64,000 bases of DNA from Sebastes aleutianus (lineage: Eukaryota > Chordata > Actinopteri > Perciformes > Sebastidae). Below the pieces are notes generated by a model, which saw only the letters and a list, made by a program, of their open reading frames with translations, did not search any database and was not told the origin of the DNA. Shown here in pieces: positions 11,723-23,200 of this stretch. Made by a program: the position numbers and the translations under genes. Within the stretch, counting starts at the first letter, position 1; every line of letters begins with the position of its first letter. The stretch is taken from NCBI GenBank assembly GCA_916700875.1, contig CAKAKS010000001.1, positions 12,153,741 through 12,217,740 of the forward strand. The letters are read 5' to 3'.

Positions 11723-12152
11723 TGTTGAAAAGTCTTAAGGACTAATTTTGTATGTCTATATAATAGTGTATTTGTGGTTTTGCTAACATCTATAAATGTC
11801 TCCTCCTCAACAGGGAAAACAGACCTTTATCAGAATGGAGTTAATGGAAGTTGATGACGATGAGCTACATATGAATAAGGACCTCACAATGCAAGGCCTC
11901 GTTACCTCAGGTATGAGGGTGCTTCTGTTTTACAGGGAGAATCAGTAAAGAGGCAACCCTTGAAATTATGTTTAACTGTTTTCTAACTTTTGATTTAGTT
12001 GATTTTCAGAGGAAGAAGCAGCCCTCTAGATGTGCGTCCGTGTGTCTTGGATTACTGTGTGCTGTCCTGTTGGCTGGTAACATAGGACAGCTTGTCTACT
12101 GTAAGTGATTTGTTTGTTATCACTGGAAATATGAATAATGGATTTACTAACT

Positions 12153-12750
12153 GCGGTTCGTATAATATCTTAGAAAAAATGTTATTCCTCCTTTTTTGTT
12201 TGTTTTCCTATGAATGTTCAGCAACACCTCAATTCAATTTATGCATTTTGCATTCATACAATATTTTCAAAATAAAATTCCCTCTTCACAGGAAACAACT
12301 TCCTTAGGTTTAGATAATAAAACTACTTAGTTAAGTTTAGGAAAAGATCGACTTGGTTAGGATAGACAACAAATCTACTTAGTTAGGATTAAGCTACAAC
12401 ACTTCTTGGTTAGGTTTAGGAATAGATCAACTTGGTTAGGTTTAGGCAACAAAACTACTTAGTTAGGTTTAGGAAAAGATCATGGTTTGGCTAAAATAAC
12501 TCCAGAAGTGGCGTTACGTAAAAGTTACGTGACAAATAAATCAACATTGACTTTTGGTTTATCAGGGGACATGAATGCCGGTGTCCTGGGTGAAAGTTCG
12601 GTGTTTTTGACCCACCAACCCATCCACCCCAACCTCCTCCCTACGCAGTGTTTTCTGCTTTTAATATTTCCTGATTCACGATAACGTGGATTACACACAA
12701 ATTGATTTCATGGGATATACACGAATTACAGTGCATTACTTTTCGTATAG
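12153..12750. mobile_element. Dispersed element in intron 3 of gene B
   Basis: This is the duplicate of 3754-4321. It has fewer 79-bp core units (about 12305-12480) but keeps the GTTACGTGACAAATAAATCA-type segment that gene A lacks. The core motif recurs at least eight times elsewhere in the window. Confidence 0.65.
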
Positions 12751-13113
12751 CTAATGTTGTAGACTATCATACAAATTCAAAAGAAGAAGATTTTTTTCAA
12801 AATCCAATAATATTTTGAATTTCTTTTGCATTTCACAGATGAGATAATCAGCCGCTCCGCGTCAGCAGACCCAACGCAGGCCAGCTACATTCAAGGAGGT
12901 CAAGAGCAGAGCAGCTATGATGCTTTAACAGCAGAGAGAAAACAATTGGATGCCAGACTGACTAACCTGACTAAAGAAAAAGACCTGTGTCAGCAAAGCT
13001 ACAGCTCTTTGACTACTGAAAGAGATGAGTTCAAGGCCAGTTTCAACAATCTGAAAAATGACAGCGACCAGTTACAAGTAAGTTACAACACCTTAAAACA
13101 AGAGAGCGATCAG

Positions 13114-13428
13114 TTACAGACTAATAAAGACCAGCTACAGACCAAGTACAGTAGCCTGCAAAGACAAAAAGATGAGTTACAGACTAATAAAGACCAGCTA
13201 CAGACCAGGTACAGTAGCCTGCAAAGACAAAAAGATGAGTTACAGACTAATAAAGACCAGCTACAGACCAGGTACAGTAGCCTGCAAAGACAAAAAGATG
13301 AGCTAATGACTAATAAAGACCAGCTACAGACCAGGTACAGTAGCCTGCAAAGAGAAAAAGATGAGTTACAGACTAATAAAGACCAGCTACAGACCAGGTA
13401 CAGTAGCCTGCAAAAACAAAAAGATGAG
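13114..13428 (+). repeat. Five 63-bp stalk repeats in gene B
   Basis: Five consecutive 63-bp units begin at 13114, 13177, 13240, 13303 and 13366. Each encodes 21 residues of the LQTNKDQLQTxYSSLQRQKDE type. The flanking stalk sequence matches the two ends of the gene A stalk, so B is either the contracted or the unexpanded form. Confidence 0.9.
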
Positions 13429-13765
13429 TTACAGACTTTGTCTGTTACGCTGAAAGCAAACAGAGATCAGTTGCAGAGCAATTACTCCTCACTGAAGATA
13501 AACAAGGACCAGTTGCAAAGAAGCTATAACACACTGAGTTTAAGTAAGATTTTCCTTCAGACCAGATACAATTCATTGGAGAAAGACAAAGAACGATTGC
13601 AGTCGAGCTATAATACTCTGCAGAGGGAAAAAGAGCAGATACAGACCAAATACACCAGTTTGGCTGCAGCTAGAGATCAGCTACAGAAGAAGATCGACAA
13701 AGTGAGAGGTGAGATGTTTGTCATAAAGCTTTATTATTATTGTTCAGTTATAGTGTGTTATTTTT

Positions 13766-15172
13766 GATGGTATACATTTATGGCTGTTTTTAAAGATTTT
13801 CATCTTCAGTGGGAACTCCATGGACTTTCAGAAAGTGCTGATAGATGGACGAACAAATTGGTTTTGGTCTTTCCATGGGGTTTGTAGACAATAACAAAAA
13901 TATATGATAATCTCAGCTTTATTCTTTGATGCTGTTAAAGGCTGTTTTCAGTTAATCTGGCTGATTAGACCTCTTCTCAGGACTGTGTGGGCGTGTATAG
14001 ACTAATGAGTCACATCTTCCTGATTCTCCTGTTAGCTTTGTTGAACCTGTTAAGGCGGGATAAATTACACCTTTATCATTCTTATTGGTCGATGAAGATT
14101 TTTGACCTAATAAATCCCCATCAAAGCTCCGGCCCACCTTCAACCTGAGCAGAGGTCTAATCAGACAGAATAACTGAAATCACCTGTGTAGGTGTTCAGA
14201 GGCTTTAAAGGTCGGTTCACCCAAATTACAATCAAACATATTTCTCATATTTCCACACCTCTAGTGGACATGTAAGATATCTATCTCTGAGATTTCTGCC
14301 TCCAGACAGCCAAGTCTTAATATATTAAACTTGTTAAGCTTTAATGATTTAGACGAGTACACTTTGATGCATAACATTGTTAACATGTTCATAAATGTAC
14401 TATTTAGCTGATGATTTGTGTTTGATGTAATGGAATATGAATTTCTTGGTTGTACAAAAACGGGTTTTACTATGTGTTACCGTGTTCTCTTATGAGTGTG
14501 CTACATCAGATTCAGCAAACACTCCTAACTTCAGATAACTGTGTAAATGCGTAAACATGATGAATGCCACCTGTGTGTAAATTAGCAATTGTTCATGAAA
14601 ATTGTAAATTAACATAATTAATACCCCAATGATACCAAGTATGAATCTGTTTGTAGGAGTTGTTCTTGAGGCCCATTGTCTAGTACTCTACTATGATATT
14701 CTGTGGCCTTTGGTATAGCTTTAGAAATGTGTGCAAATTGCCATTTGTTTGATTAATGAAATTGTATGCAAATTAATGTTTAACACAAATAATGTATGTT
14801 ACAAAGCACATGCATACAACATTTGCATATGCTTTTAATAATTTACTGTATCACTCTGTAATGATTAAAAAATACTGGCACAAATTATTTTCCATCTCTG
14901 TATTTAAAAAAAAAATCACTGTTTGTGTTTGATGTAATTAGCTGGCATAGTCAAATGAATTATTGAGGGAACTCAACTTTCCACAGTAAATTCAATCACA
15001 AGAACTAAAGAAAGATTATGACACGTGCTAAAATTTTCTTTACTTTTTGCATTCAATGAAATGGATTCCACCAGCCCCTGGGACTAGAAAGAACTTGAAC
15101 TTTATAAAAATAAATCCAATCATACTGACGGCATTCATACAGTATATCTGGAGTAGCAGTAGAAGTTAAAGC
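13766..15172 (+). repeat. Third, more diverged copy of lectin 3' flank
   Basis: It matches 1-1412 and 8441-9852 but with visibly more substitutions, for example around 13850-13890. Homology ends abruptly near 15172, after GAAGTTAAAGCT. This is the right boundary of the direct tandem array. No gene is seen. Confidence 0.85.
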
Positions 15173-16408
15173 TGTCTATGCTTTAGATGTGCAAGAGTGA
15201 AAAATAAAATGAAATCCCGGTGGTGTGCATGTTTTTTTCTTGCCATTGTCGCATAACAAGGCATGCTCATGGGGGACCTCTTGTTGGGTCTCTACCTGTA
15301 GTAGACTACGGTCTAGACCTGCTCTATACGAAAAGCGTCCTGAGATAACTTCTGTTATGATTTGACGCTAGATAAAAAAATAATTTAATTGAGTATACTG
15401 TATACTCTTCAGCCTCTTATTCATTTACTGTTGTTTGTACACAAAGTAAGGAGAATTCCCTTTACTTCAAAATGTTTAATATGTCCATTTAGTTGCTACG
15501 GTGTTGCTGTGTACTGTTAAGTTACCTCATTTATTTCAATGCATTAGGTCACATGCAACACCCTTTTAACTGTTTTTAAAACCCTTTTTTTCTGCTCTGT
15601 GAGTCTAACCAGACCAACATGTCTGGTTGAGACTCCTTGATCTTTTATTTTTAGTCAGGCCCGGGGGGGAACCCCATCTCACCACCCGACCACAGACGGT
15701 TTGGATGGGACTCATCTCTGTGGGGAATGAAAAGACTTAGTCCAATTAATGGTTGAGATGCCCCCTTCAAGAGCCGCCGCACTCGATGCAACCGCCACCA
15801 CACCCAAAATGAGCCACATGCCAGAGCGTGGTGTCTCTGCCCGCTAAATACATCTGCCCTGTATGCTGCCCACATGTTAGTGATTCTTCCTGTGACGCTG
15901 TGTTATGTAACGTGCAGAGAGCGTCGTCAGCACTCAGTATGTGTCAGTGCATTATTGTCATCCGTTGCTGCACGGTGACGAGCGGAGGTGGACGCAGTCG
16001 GAGCAACACCTGTATGATATGATGCAAACCATTGCAACACTTTTGCAATAACGGCCAGCCCTCCTACTTAATTGTGTTCATTGTTTCGCTTTTCATCACA
16101 GAGGCACTCTTTTAACTCCTTGAGTTGAAGTTGAGGTAGTTTTGTAAGGTCGTTGTAATAGTTTGTCCAACCTCTACCAACTCTTATTTCATGCATTTTT
16201 ACTATTTTTATAAAATTATTTTGTTGTGGGTTTTTGACAAAAACTTAGCAATACATTTTTAAACTGGGGAATATCAGAATATAAAGTTCTTAAAGGGACA
16301 CTTGATGTATGATATTACATATATTCCAGTTTATTTTACCTTAACTTCAGTTGCATACAACTGACCAGCAAAAAAAGACTTAAATCCACACATATAGGGA
16401 ATGAATCA
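15173..16408. other. Intergenic sequence without a recognised gene
   Basis: I see no exon with family likeness. The open frames at 15651-15875 and 15828-16022 are short and overlap on opposite strands. A small perfect inverted repeat (AACCAGAC/GTCTGGTT) lies near 15608-15629. Confidence 0.5.
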
Positions 16409-16890
16409 TAGACTGTATATAAGACGTGGATGTAGTCACCGTGACGTCACCCATTGGTTTGTAGACTACGATTTTGAAGCCTTGAGTTCGGCATTTTGTT
16501 TTTTTGCAACCAGAAGTGACACGAGAGGGTGGAGCTCAGCACAACCGAATGCTGAATAAGACATTTTAGGCGACCAAAAATGTTACAATTAACTTTCATT
16601 AACTGAAAACACACTGTGAAAGGGTTAAAGTTCTAAGATAAAAAACACGGACAACTCCCAGACCGGACAACGCCGTGGTAGTGACCTGTCAATCACAAGG
16701 TAGCCACGCCCTAAAGCATCCCCTGCTTTATGGTCTATTTGAATCTAAATGGGACCATAATTTACTAAATGAGCATCATGCTGTATTGAAGAAGATTTGA
16801 AACTAGCGATTGAGACCATAAACTCTCTTTTCTCATAGACTTCTATACAATCAGACTTCTTTTGCAACCAGAGGAGTCGCCCCCCTGACG
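16409..16890. repeat. Common teleost dispersed element
   Basis: The stretch from GACTGTATATAAGACGTGGA to CTTTTGCAACCAGAGGAGTC resembles a non-coding repeat I know from many percomorph genomes. It includes the GTGACGTCACCCATTGG and CTTTATGGTCTATTTGAATC landmarks. It has no coding capacity. Identification is from memory of the repeat, not from a search. Confidence 0.6.
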
Positions 16891-17790
16891 GAGGCCCGCG
16901 CCACGGTGTCTCGCGTGAGTATAAAAAAAAGCTTTATGTGTTGGCATCCAACATCAAGGGGCGTGACAAAGCGTCAATATTTTACGCCCTGGGAATGAGA
17001 ACGGGCTGCTGTTGTCACATGACATGAGGTAGTTTTCTAAGGTCGTAGAAACTGTTTGTCCAGCCTCCACCCCGCAGTTATTTTATACATTTCATATTCA
17101 ATTTATTTTGGCGTATGTATTGCATGAGAAGTTTCTTTTCCCACAGATTTAAATGACCAATCTCTTCATACAAGACGATACTTTACTGAAACACTTTTAA
17201 ACAGGAGAATACCAGTCACCACTCTTTTTAGGAAACTTGATGTGTGTTACACAAAACAAGTTTTTTGTGTGCACCAGAAACTTGAAAAATTTACAAATAG
17301 AAGCAAACAAATCTTTCAGAATTCATATTTGCTATATATATACTTTTTTTTTAATTCACAGTGCAGAAGAGTGAGAAGTATAAAGATTTCATCTAAAGCC
17401 TTCCTCCAGTGTGCAGGTATCAGATTGCTGTGTGAGTCTGCACATATAGAAGAAGGGAATGTTTCTAGGCAACAGAAGCCCATTTTATAATGGCGAGTAG
17501 GCCAGGAGGTGTTGACAGATTTGTCAGAGTGTGAGTCTAAACTAGATTATTTTACTTGTTTATGACATCTGTGTTGACCCCCAAAAAATGGTTACCTGAG
17601 TAACCAGGTAAACATATGAACCAGATATTCATAATGCAAAACACCAAATCTGCTCATTACTGTAATCAATCTGCGTTTTTTAGATCTTCAATCTGTAACC
17701 CATGTACACCTCAGCCTGCAGCTTATTTGGTGAATATGAGTATAAGTGCATATTCTGTTTTATCCTAAACAGAAAAAGACATCTTCACAA
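16891..17790. other. Intergenic sequence without a recognised gene
   Basis: AT-rich sequence with a few short open frames of no family likeness. Part of it (about 17020-17110) echoes 16130-16210, including AAGGTCGT.AA.GTTTGTCCA, so it may be an old local duplication or two copies of one dispersed repeat. Confidence 0.4.
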
Positions 17791-18778
17791 TGTTTTTATT
17801 CTGATATTATAAGAAATCTTCAGTACTTGTGATTGAATTTACATATTTGAATCATTTGAGCCAGCGAGTGCATTTCACCACTATCATGTAATCATCACAG
17901 AGTGATACAGTAAATGATTAATACCATATGCAAATGTTGTATGTGTGTATATGTACAGTATGTATATGCTTTGTAACATACATTATTTGTATCACACGTT
18001 CATTTTCATGCATATTCATTAATCACACAGATGGCTATTTGCAAACATATCTAAAGCTATGCCAAAGGCCACAGGAAACTATAATTTTTAGACATTGATA
18101 GTAAAATCAGTTTTTGTACAACCAAGAAATTAATATTCTATTTTATCAAACACTAATCATCAGCTCTCGGATTTTTGCTGGCTCAATCACAATAGATGTG
18201 ACATTAATTAATTGCGTCAAAGAGTAGCGTACCAATAGGCAGAGTAGGGCGTGTCTTAAGTGAGTAACAGTATCAAAGGATACTATATTTTTGTTATGAA
18301 AAGACCAAACTCAACAATGTGTTAATCCGCCTCTCAACACCTTCTGATTTATTTTGTGGCAATCAGTTTCAAGTCCATGGTTCCCAATGAAGACCAAAAT
18401 CTTTAAAAATGGGCCGCAAATACTTATTATTATTTTCAAAAAATGCTCATTAATTTCCTAAAACAGGGGTGCATTGTAGTTTTAAGCCAACGTTTCTCAA
18501 ACTGGAGTAGATAGTGTTGGGGACTATTTTCAGCTGCGGATTAATACACAATTGGTGCTCTCGTGAGTATTTCCAGCAGACGGACGTGTATGTGACATTG
18601 AAAACAAAATAAACTACATTGTCTGTGCTCATGATAATGAAGGAAGACGATTCATTGTTGGTTTTAGTCTTTTCATGGGGTTTGTTGATACTAAAATAAT
18701 ATATCACCAGACTTAAACATTATTAGAACCGCAGTCAAAATCCACACACCATCATTAACTGTGTAAATCACTGTGAGC
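17791..18778 (-). repeat. Inverted, diverged copy of lectin 3' flank (downstream of gene C)
   Basis: Read on the minus strand, this follows the gene C stop codon as 8254-9690 follows the gene A stop. Examples are the AGTGATACAGTAAATGATTA stretch near 17901 and the CAAAGGCCACAG stretch near 18063. A minus-strand AATAAA lies at 18348-18353. It shows that gene C was duplicated together with its flank before it diverged. Confidence 0.75.
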
Positions 18779-21700
18779 TTATTGCTCACAGATAAAGTTC
18801 TGATCACCAAAACAGCCGTCGTCGTTCCATTCTCCAACTCCCAATTCCTTTTGCACAGTTTCGCCGCAGTCCTGGTTCCCATCGTGGCTGTTGGGCTGGT
18901 CCTCCCCCCAGTATCTGATGAACAAGATAACAGAGATATAAATGCTTTTTGCATCACCCAGTTTTTGTTTCTCCACTGCTCTCACCTTTTGTTTCTGACC
19001 CAGACTGGGACTAAAGGGATTGTTACCCAAGTTTTTGACCCAATCAGTTGTATTACCAGAAGTTGTGCTTCAGTTTCATTTGCTGTTTTACAAGTTATTG
19101 ACATGTCTTCAAAACTACATTAAAATGATATGAACAGTGAAAGAAATTGATTATTAAAGAACTCCATTATACAGTAAAGTAAAAGATTAATTAAGGAACA
19201 TGTCCCATTGTTGTGTTGTCTAATCCAAACAATCTGGGAGTTCAAACTTACGTAGTGGTGACTGCAGTCCCATCCACCCACATCCAAGTTCCCTCTTTAA
19301 TACTGTCAGTGAAGCCAATCCAGGCATTTTGGCCTTTATCCAGTAACCCGTTGACAAATGCCTGTTAGCACAGAGAGAAGACAGGAATGATTAAAACATA
19401 AATATGCTAAATTATTTCAGTCAAACTGTTTAATTTTAATAAATTCTACAAGACAACCAATGTATTCTCATATGACAATTTTTATGACATCTTACGAAAA
19501 AGTTATTCCTCCTTTTTCGTTCGTTTTCCTACAAATGTCCAGCAACACGTGTCCATTTCCGCTTGTTACGTGCATACAGTCTTTTCAAAATAAACTTCTC
19601 TCTTTACAGGAAACAACTTCCTTTGGTTTAGGCAAGAAAACTACTTAGTTAGGCGTAGAAAAAGATTGTGGTTAAACTTAAAATAACTCTGGAAGTAGCG
19701 TAACTAAAATACGTAATTTACATGATGATTAAAACAATATTGACTTCTGGTTTCACACGGGACATGATCACCGGTCTCCTGGGCGAAATCCCGGTATTTT
19801 TTGTTGTTTTTTGTTATATACATAAAATAGTGGGAGTGCAAAACTGTGGTAATGCCACCTGCTGTCTGAATTTTGTTACTCCTAAGGTTGCTACAATATA
19901 ATATATTTTGCACACAGTGTTTAACGGTGTCATCTGTGGTGTGAGGAGATGGATGCAACCTTGCAAAGTGAAGCAATGTGGTCCCTTGACCAAAAAAAAA
20001 AAGAAATCCAAGTTTTTTCTTGTAAATTTCTGTTTAATCTCAGAGAATTTCTTAATTTTTTTCTAGTAAATTTATGATTTTATAATCTCAGAGAATATTC
20101 AAGTTTTTTTCTCGTAAATTTGTGAGTTATTGTTTCGTAAATTTGCCACTTTAATCTCAGAGAATATCCAATACAATATATACAATTATGACTTTAATCT
20201 CAGAAAGAGTTTTTTCTCAGAATCTTACCAACCCTCCACCTGTGCCGTAATGTATATTTTTAACCTACAATGGCCCTAATACGCCGTTGTGTGTTTTTGA
20301 TCTCAGTTTATTCTTTCTTTTTCACCTGTTCATCCCTGCTGTTTATGACGACCAGATCTGCTCCCACAGCATAGCAGGCCTCTCTGCTTAACGTCCAGTT
20401 TTTCTTCAGAGCTGAAACAATATAACAGCTGTCACCGAACTTCCTCCAGCCCGTCTGACAGGGCATGCCTGCAAATGGAAAAAGTGGAGAGAGACAAAAT
20501 ATCACAAAAAGGTGAAGAATAGCACAACACTGATTAGAACTGTATACTAAATTAATTCAACTTTTATGAGTAACATCTTACTTCTTACTTGAACCGCCGA
20601 CCTCAACATCTTGTTCGTGAACTGTTTGGCTATCTCAATGCAATCTGTTCTCAAACTAATGTAATGGAGGTGTAACGCCACTTGTTCCTTCTCTATTGTA
20701 TCATGACTGATTTGCAATTGTTCTTTGTCGTTGTGACATGAATTGTAGCTGGTCTGAAGGTCATTATTACTAGTAGTCTGTGTATTGTAACTTTGCTGCA
20801 ACTGGTCTTTTTCTTCTGTCAGGTTAGTCAGTCTGGCCTTTAGCTGGTTTCTCTCTGTAGTTAAAGCATCGTGACTTCTCTGCAGCCAATCTTGTTCAGT
20901 GTTGTCTGCTGGATGGCTGGCATCTGTGAAATGGAAAGAAATTTAAAGTATCGGCTTGGATTTGGATTTTTGCCCTTGTATTTTGTATCTACATAATCAC
21001 CTGGTTTCTCAAACAAATATGTTATTCGTATTTTTAGTGACAACAAACAAACAGATCACTTACGGTAGATAAGTTGTCCTATATTAGCAACCAATAGGAC
21101 AGCACACAGTAATCCAAGACACACGATCACACATCTAGAGGGCTGCTTTATTCTCCGAAAACCCTCTAAATCAAAAGGCAAAGTCCTTTTCCGGAAGGGT
21201 GTGTCAGTGTCTGTGAATGCCAACGAGAGACAAAGTAAACAAACGTGCTATAACCTACATTCCATGTGCAGACAGCGTGTCATTAGTTAGTTTGTATTGA
21301 AGAGTAAGGACCTCAAAAGCATCGAACTGGACTTTTATATACCGTTTATTGTGCTGTAATAGAACACTAACATTACTGCTTTATGAAAGATTTGATTGGC
21401 CGACACATTCTCACCCCACGCCCCCTTGGCGTCACTTTAAGTTTAGACAACAAAACCACTTAGTAAGGTTCAGGAAAGAACTACATGATTGGTCTTAAAA
21501 CTACTACTTTGGTAAAGTGAAAAGGAAACCTGACGTTGTGAACACGCGGCATGAACAAACGGCAGATCGTAACGTGAAAGTGAAATGGGACCCGAACAGC
21601 CGCGGTCTCCTTGATGACAGCCTTGTGTTTGTTGGACTCATCCACCTCCCCTCCTGCCCGCCCTTAGTGCGTCTTTCGCTCTTTAAATTATACGTCACCA

Positions 21701-22648
21701 CACTCCAAGCACACTTTCCGTTGTAGTTAATGAAAGCCTACCGGCGCTAAAGGGTGCCTTGCGCAGCGGTATCAAACATTGCAGCGGTATTGCATTGGTG
21801 TTGCATTGGTATTTAATGCCCTGGGAATGAGAACAAGCTGCATTTATTCACTCTTACAATCATTAAAAAGCAAAAGCAGCACGTTTATACATTTAGTATA
21901 CCTTCAGTAGCTAGCGTAGCATAGAAGTGCTAGCGCTCGTTAATATTGTGCTAACGTACTCTGCTAATGTTAGCTACACATGTTTTTACATTACCATTAC
22001 GTCTACGTTTCGTATTACGTATACATCCCTTCTAACCTCTTGGGGACACTAACAGTGGCAAACTAGGTGGTGCCATCATGAAACCAAACAATTTGTTATT
22101 TAAATTTCCCCCTTATTTTTTGTCTTTTTTTTTTCTCAAAGGAAAACATTTACAGCAGATATGCTGTAGCAGAGAAAAAAAATGTTTAGGCTGGTCTTGG
22201 TGTGATTATTTTATGTATTAATAGCTTTTTACCACATTAAAACATTAAAATCAAATGTTGGACAATTGGTCCATTCGATGATGACATAATAATCATAATT
22301 CTAATCAACAATTTTGCAAAAGCAAAGGTCTCTGGAGTCATAGTCCGTCACTTTGTACGCCCACCATCCACCCCAACGAGCTCCCTTTGACTCCGCAGAT
22401 AAAAATAGCGCTGCATTCACTATAAAAACAAACCTTGCAATTAGTTACAGAGTATTTCTTTAATGTTTAAATTGATCAATAGCTTATTTTCCAAAAACAC
22501 ATGATTTACACTTTTTATTGGTTGTACCTCATATTATATTCTGGCTGTCTGTATGTTTTCAGGTTGATACTGTACCTTGGCTGACGAGGCTTTCCATTCT
22601 GAGGTTCTTATCTATAAATGTGTCGTCATTCATTCCAGTTAAATCCAT
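18779..22648 (-). CDS. CD209/CLEC4-like type II C-type lectin, short stalk (gene C)
   Basis: Minus-strand coding exons in transcript order: 22648-22576, 21165-21064, 20923-20582, 20468-20326, 19361-19252, 18914-18779. All borders are GT-AG and the phases match gene A. The total is 906 bp, or 301 residues. Residues 1-35 are cytoplasmic (ending RRIKQPSR), about 36-57 the membrane segment, 60-172 a Gln-rich heptad stalk with an NLT glycosylation site, and 174-301 the CTLD with six cysteines, WIGF, QPN and WND. It lies tail-to-tail with the A/B array. The lectin exons have exactly the lengths of those in gene A (143, 110 and 136 bp) while the stalk exon is 342 bp against 2634. It is probably a calcium-dependent sugar-binding receptor; the ligand is unknown. 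The ATG is the first in the exon after the 5'UTR intron and matches the gene A start. Confidence 0.87.
19440..19800. mobile_element. Dispersed CCTAA-core element in intron 5 of gene C
   Basis: It shares with the gene A/B intron 3 element the run from ATCTTACGAAAAAGTTATTC through AAACTACTTAGTTAGG to GGTCTCCTGGGCGAAA. It sits between the second and third CTLD exons and carries no coding sequence. Confidence 0.6.
20005..20215. repeat. Degenerate minisatellite in gene C intron
   Basis: About four units of roughly 50-60 bp, each with TAATCTCAGAGAAT and TTTTTCTCGTAAATTTGTGA-like parts. It lies in the same intron as the element at 19440-19800. Confidence 0.6.
21410..21720. mobile_element. Dispersed repeat, family 2, in gene C intron 2
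   Basis: The segment running from TTGGCGTCACTTTAAGTTTA through the AACGTGAAAGTGAAATGGGA stretch to GACAGCCTTGTGTTTGTTGG has relatives at 23620-23850 (reverse), 25590-26110 and 40320-40680 (reverse). It is non-coding. The family shares the AAACCACTTAGT.AGGTT core with family 1. Confidence 0.6.
21721..22570. other. Rest of gene C intron 2
   Basis: AT-rich sequence with no exon visible. GCTAGCGTAGC/GCTAACGT-type short repeats lie near 21910-21980. Confidence 0.4.
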
Positions 22649-23125
22649 TCTGATAAAGGTCTGTTTTCCCTGTTGAGGAGGAGACATTTAAAGATGTTTG
22701 TAAAGCCACAAATGCACTCATCAATCATATAGACATAAAAAAAAGTTCATCTTTAAGACTTTATTACACTCTTTTTAAATCAGTATTTATAAGTATGCTC
22801 TGATCAATTATTTGTGCTTACTTGTGCTTGACTAAGTATTATATTTACGATTGTAGTAAAATATGGCATTTATATTAAACTCGTGCTTAATTAGTACAAA
22901 CATTGCTGGTAACATGAAGAAGCCTTTAAATTATTTGCAAGGATCAAGCCAAAATCTATAATCTCATTTGTGGTTTCTCTTTGGAGCGTGCACAAAATTA
23001 AGCCTGCTTGAGATAATCCAAGTATTTAAATTTGAATGAGATCATTTAATTTACGGGAATAATAATTTGCATAAACACTTTAAATAAAACTGAAGTGAAA
23101 ATGAACTAGAGTTATATCAACTTAC

Positions 23126-23200
23126 CTCAGATCTGAGAAAGTCAAAAGAAGTCAGTATCAGTACGAGATGCTGCTGCTGATTTACAACAAACACAGCAAA
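23126..23200 (-). other. Non-coding first exon (5'UTR) of gene C
   Basis: On the minus strand the exon ends at 23126 before GTAAGT and aligns with the 5'UTR exons of genes A and B. The 5' edge is approximate. A conserved CCAAT box lies upstream at 23297-23301 (minus). Confidence 0.5.

Larger units (their letters stand above)
11835..13767 (+). pseudogene. Truncated CD209/CLEC4-like gene lacking the lectin domain (gene B)
   Basis: Exons 11835-11910, 11999-12100 and 12839-13708 match gene A exons 2-4 with the same phases. They encode the tail, the membrane segment and a 290-residue heptad stalk, with no stop codon or frameshift. The three CTLD exons are missing. Intron 4 runs for about 57 bp and then joins, within a TTTTTGA at 13761-13767, to the sequence that in gene A lies after the stop codon. 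With no downstream acceptor, translation would read into the intron and stop at TGA 13765-13767. That gives 368 residues ending in a hydrophobic, aromatic tail. It may be a decaying gene, or a stalk-only membrane protein able to pair with gene A product. The open frame, promoter and splice sites argue against long decay. Confidence 0.8.
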
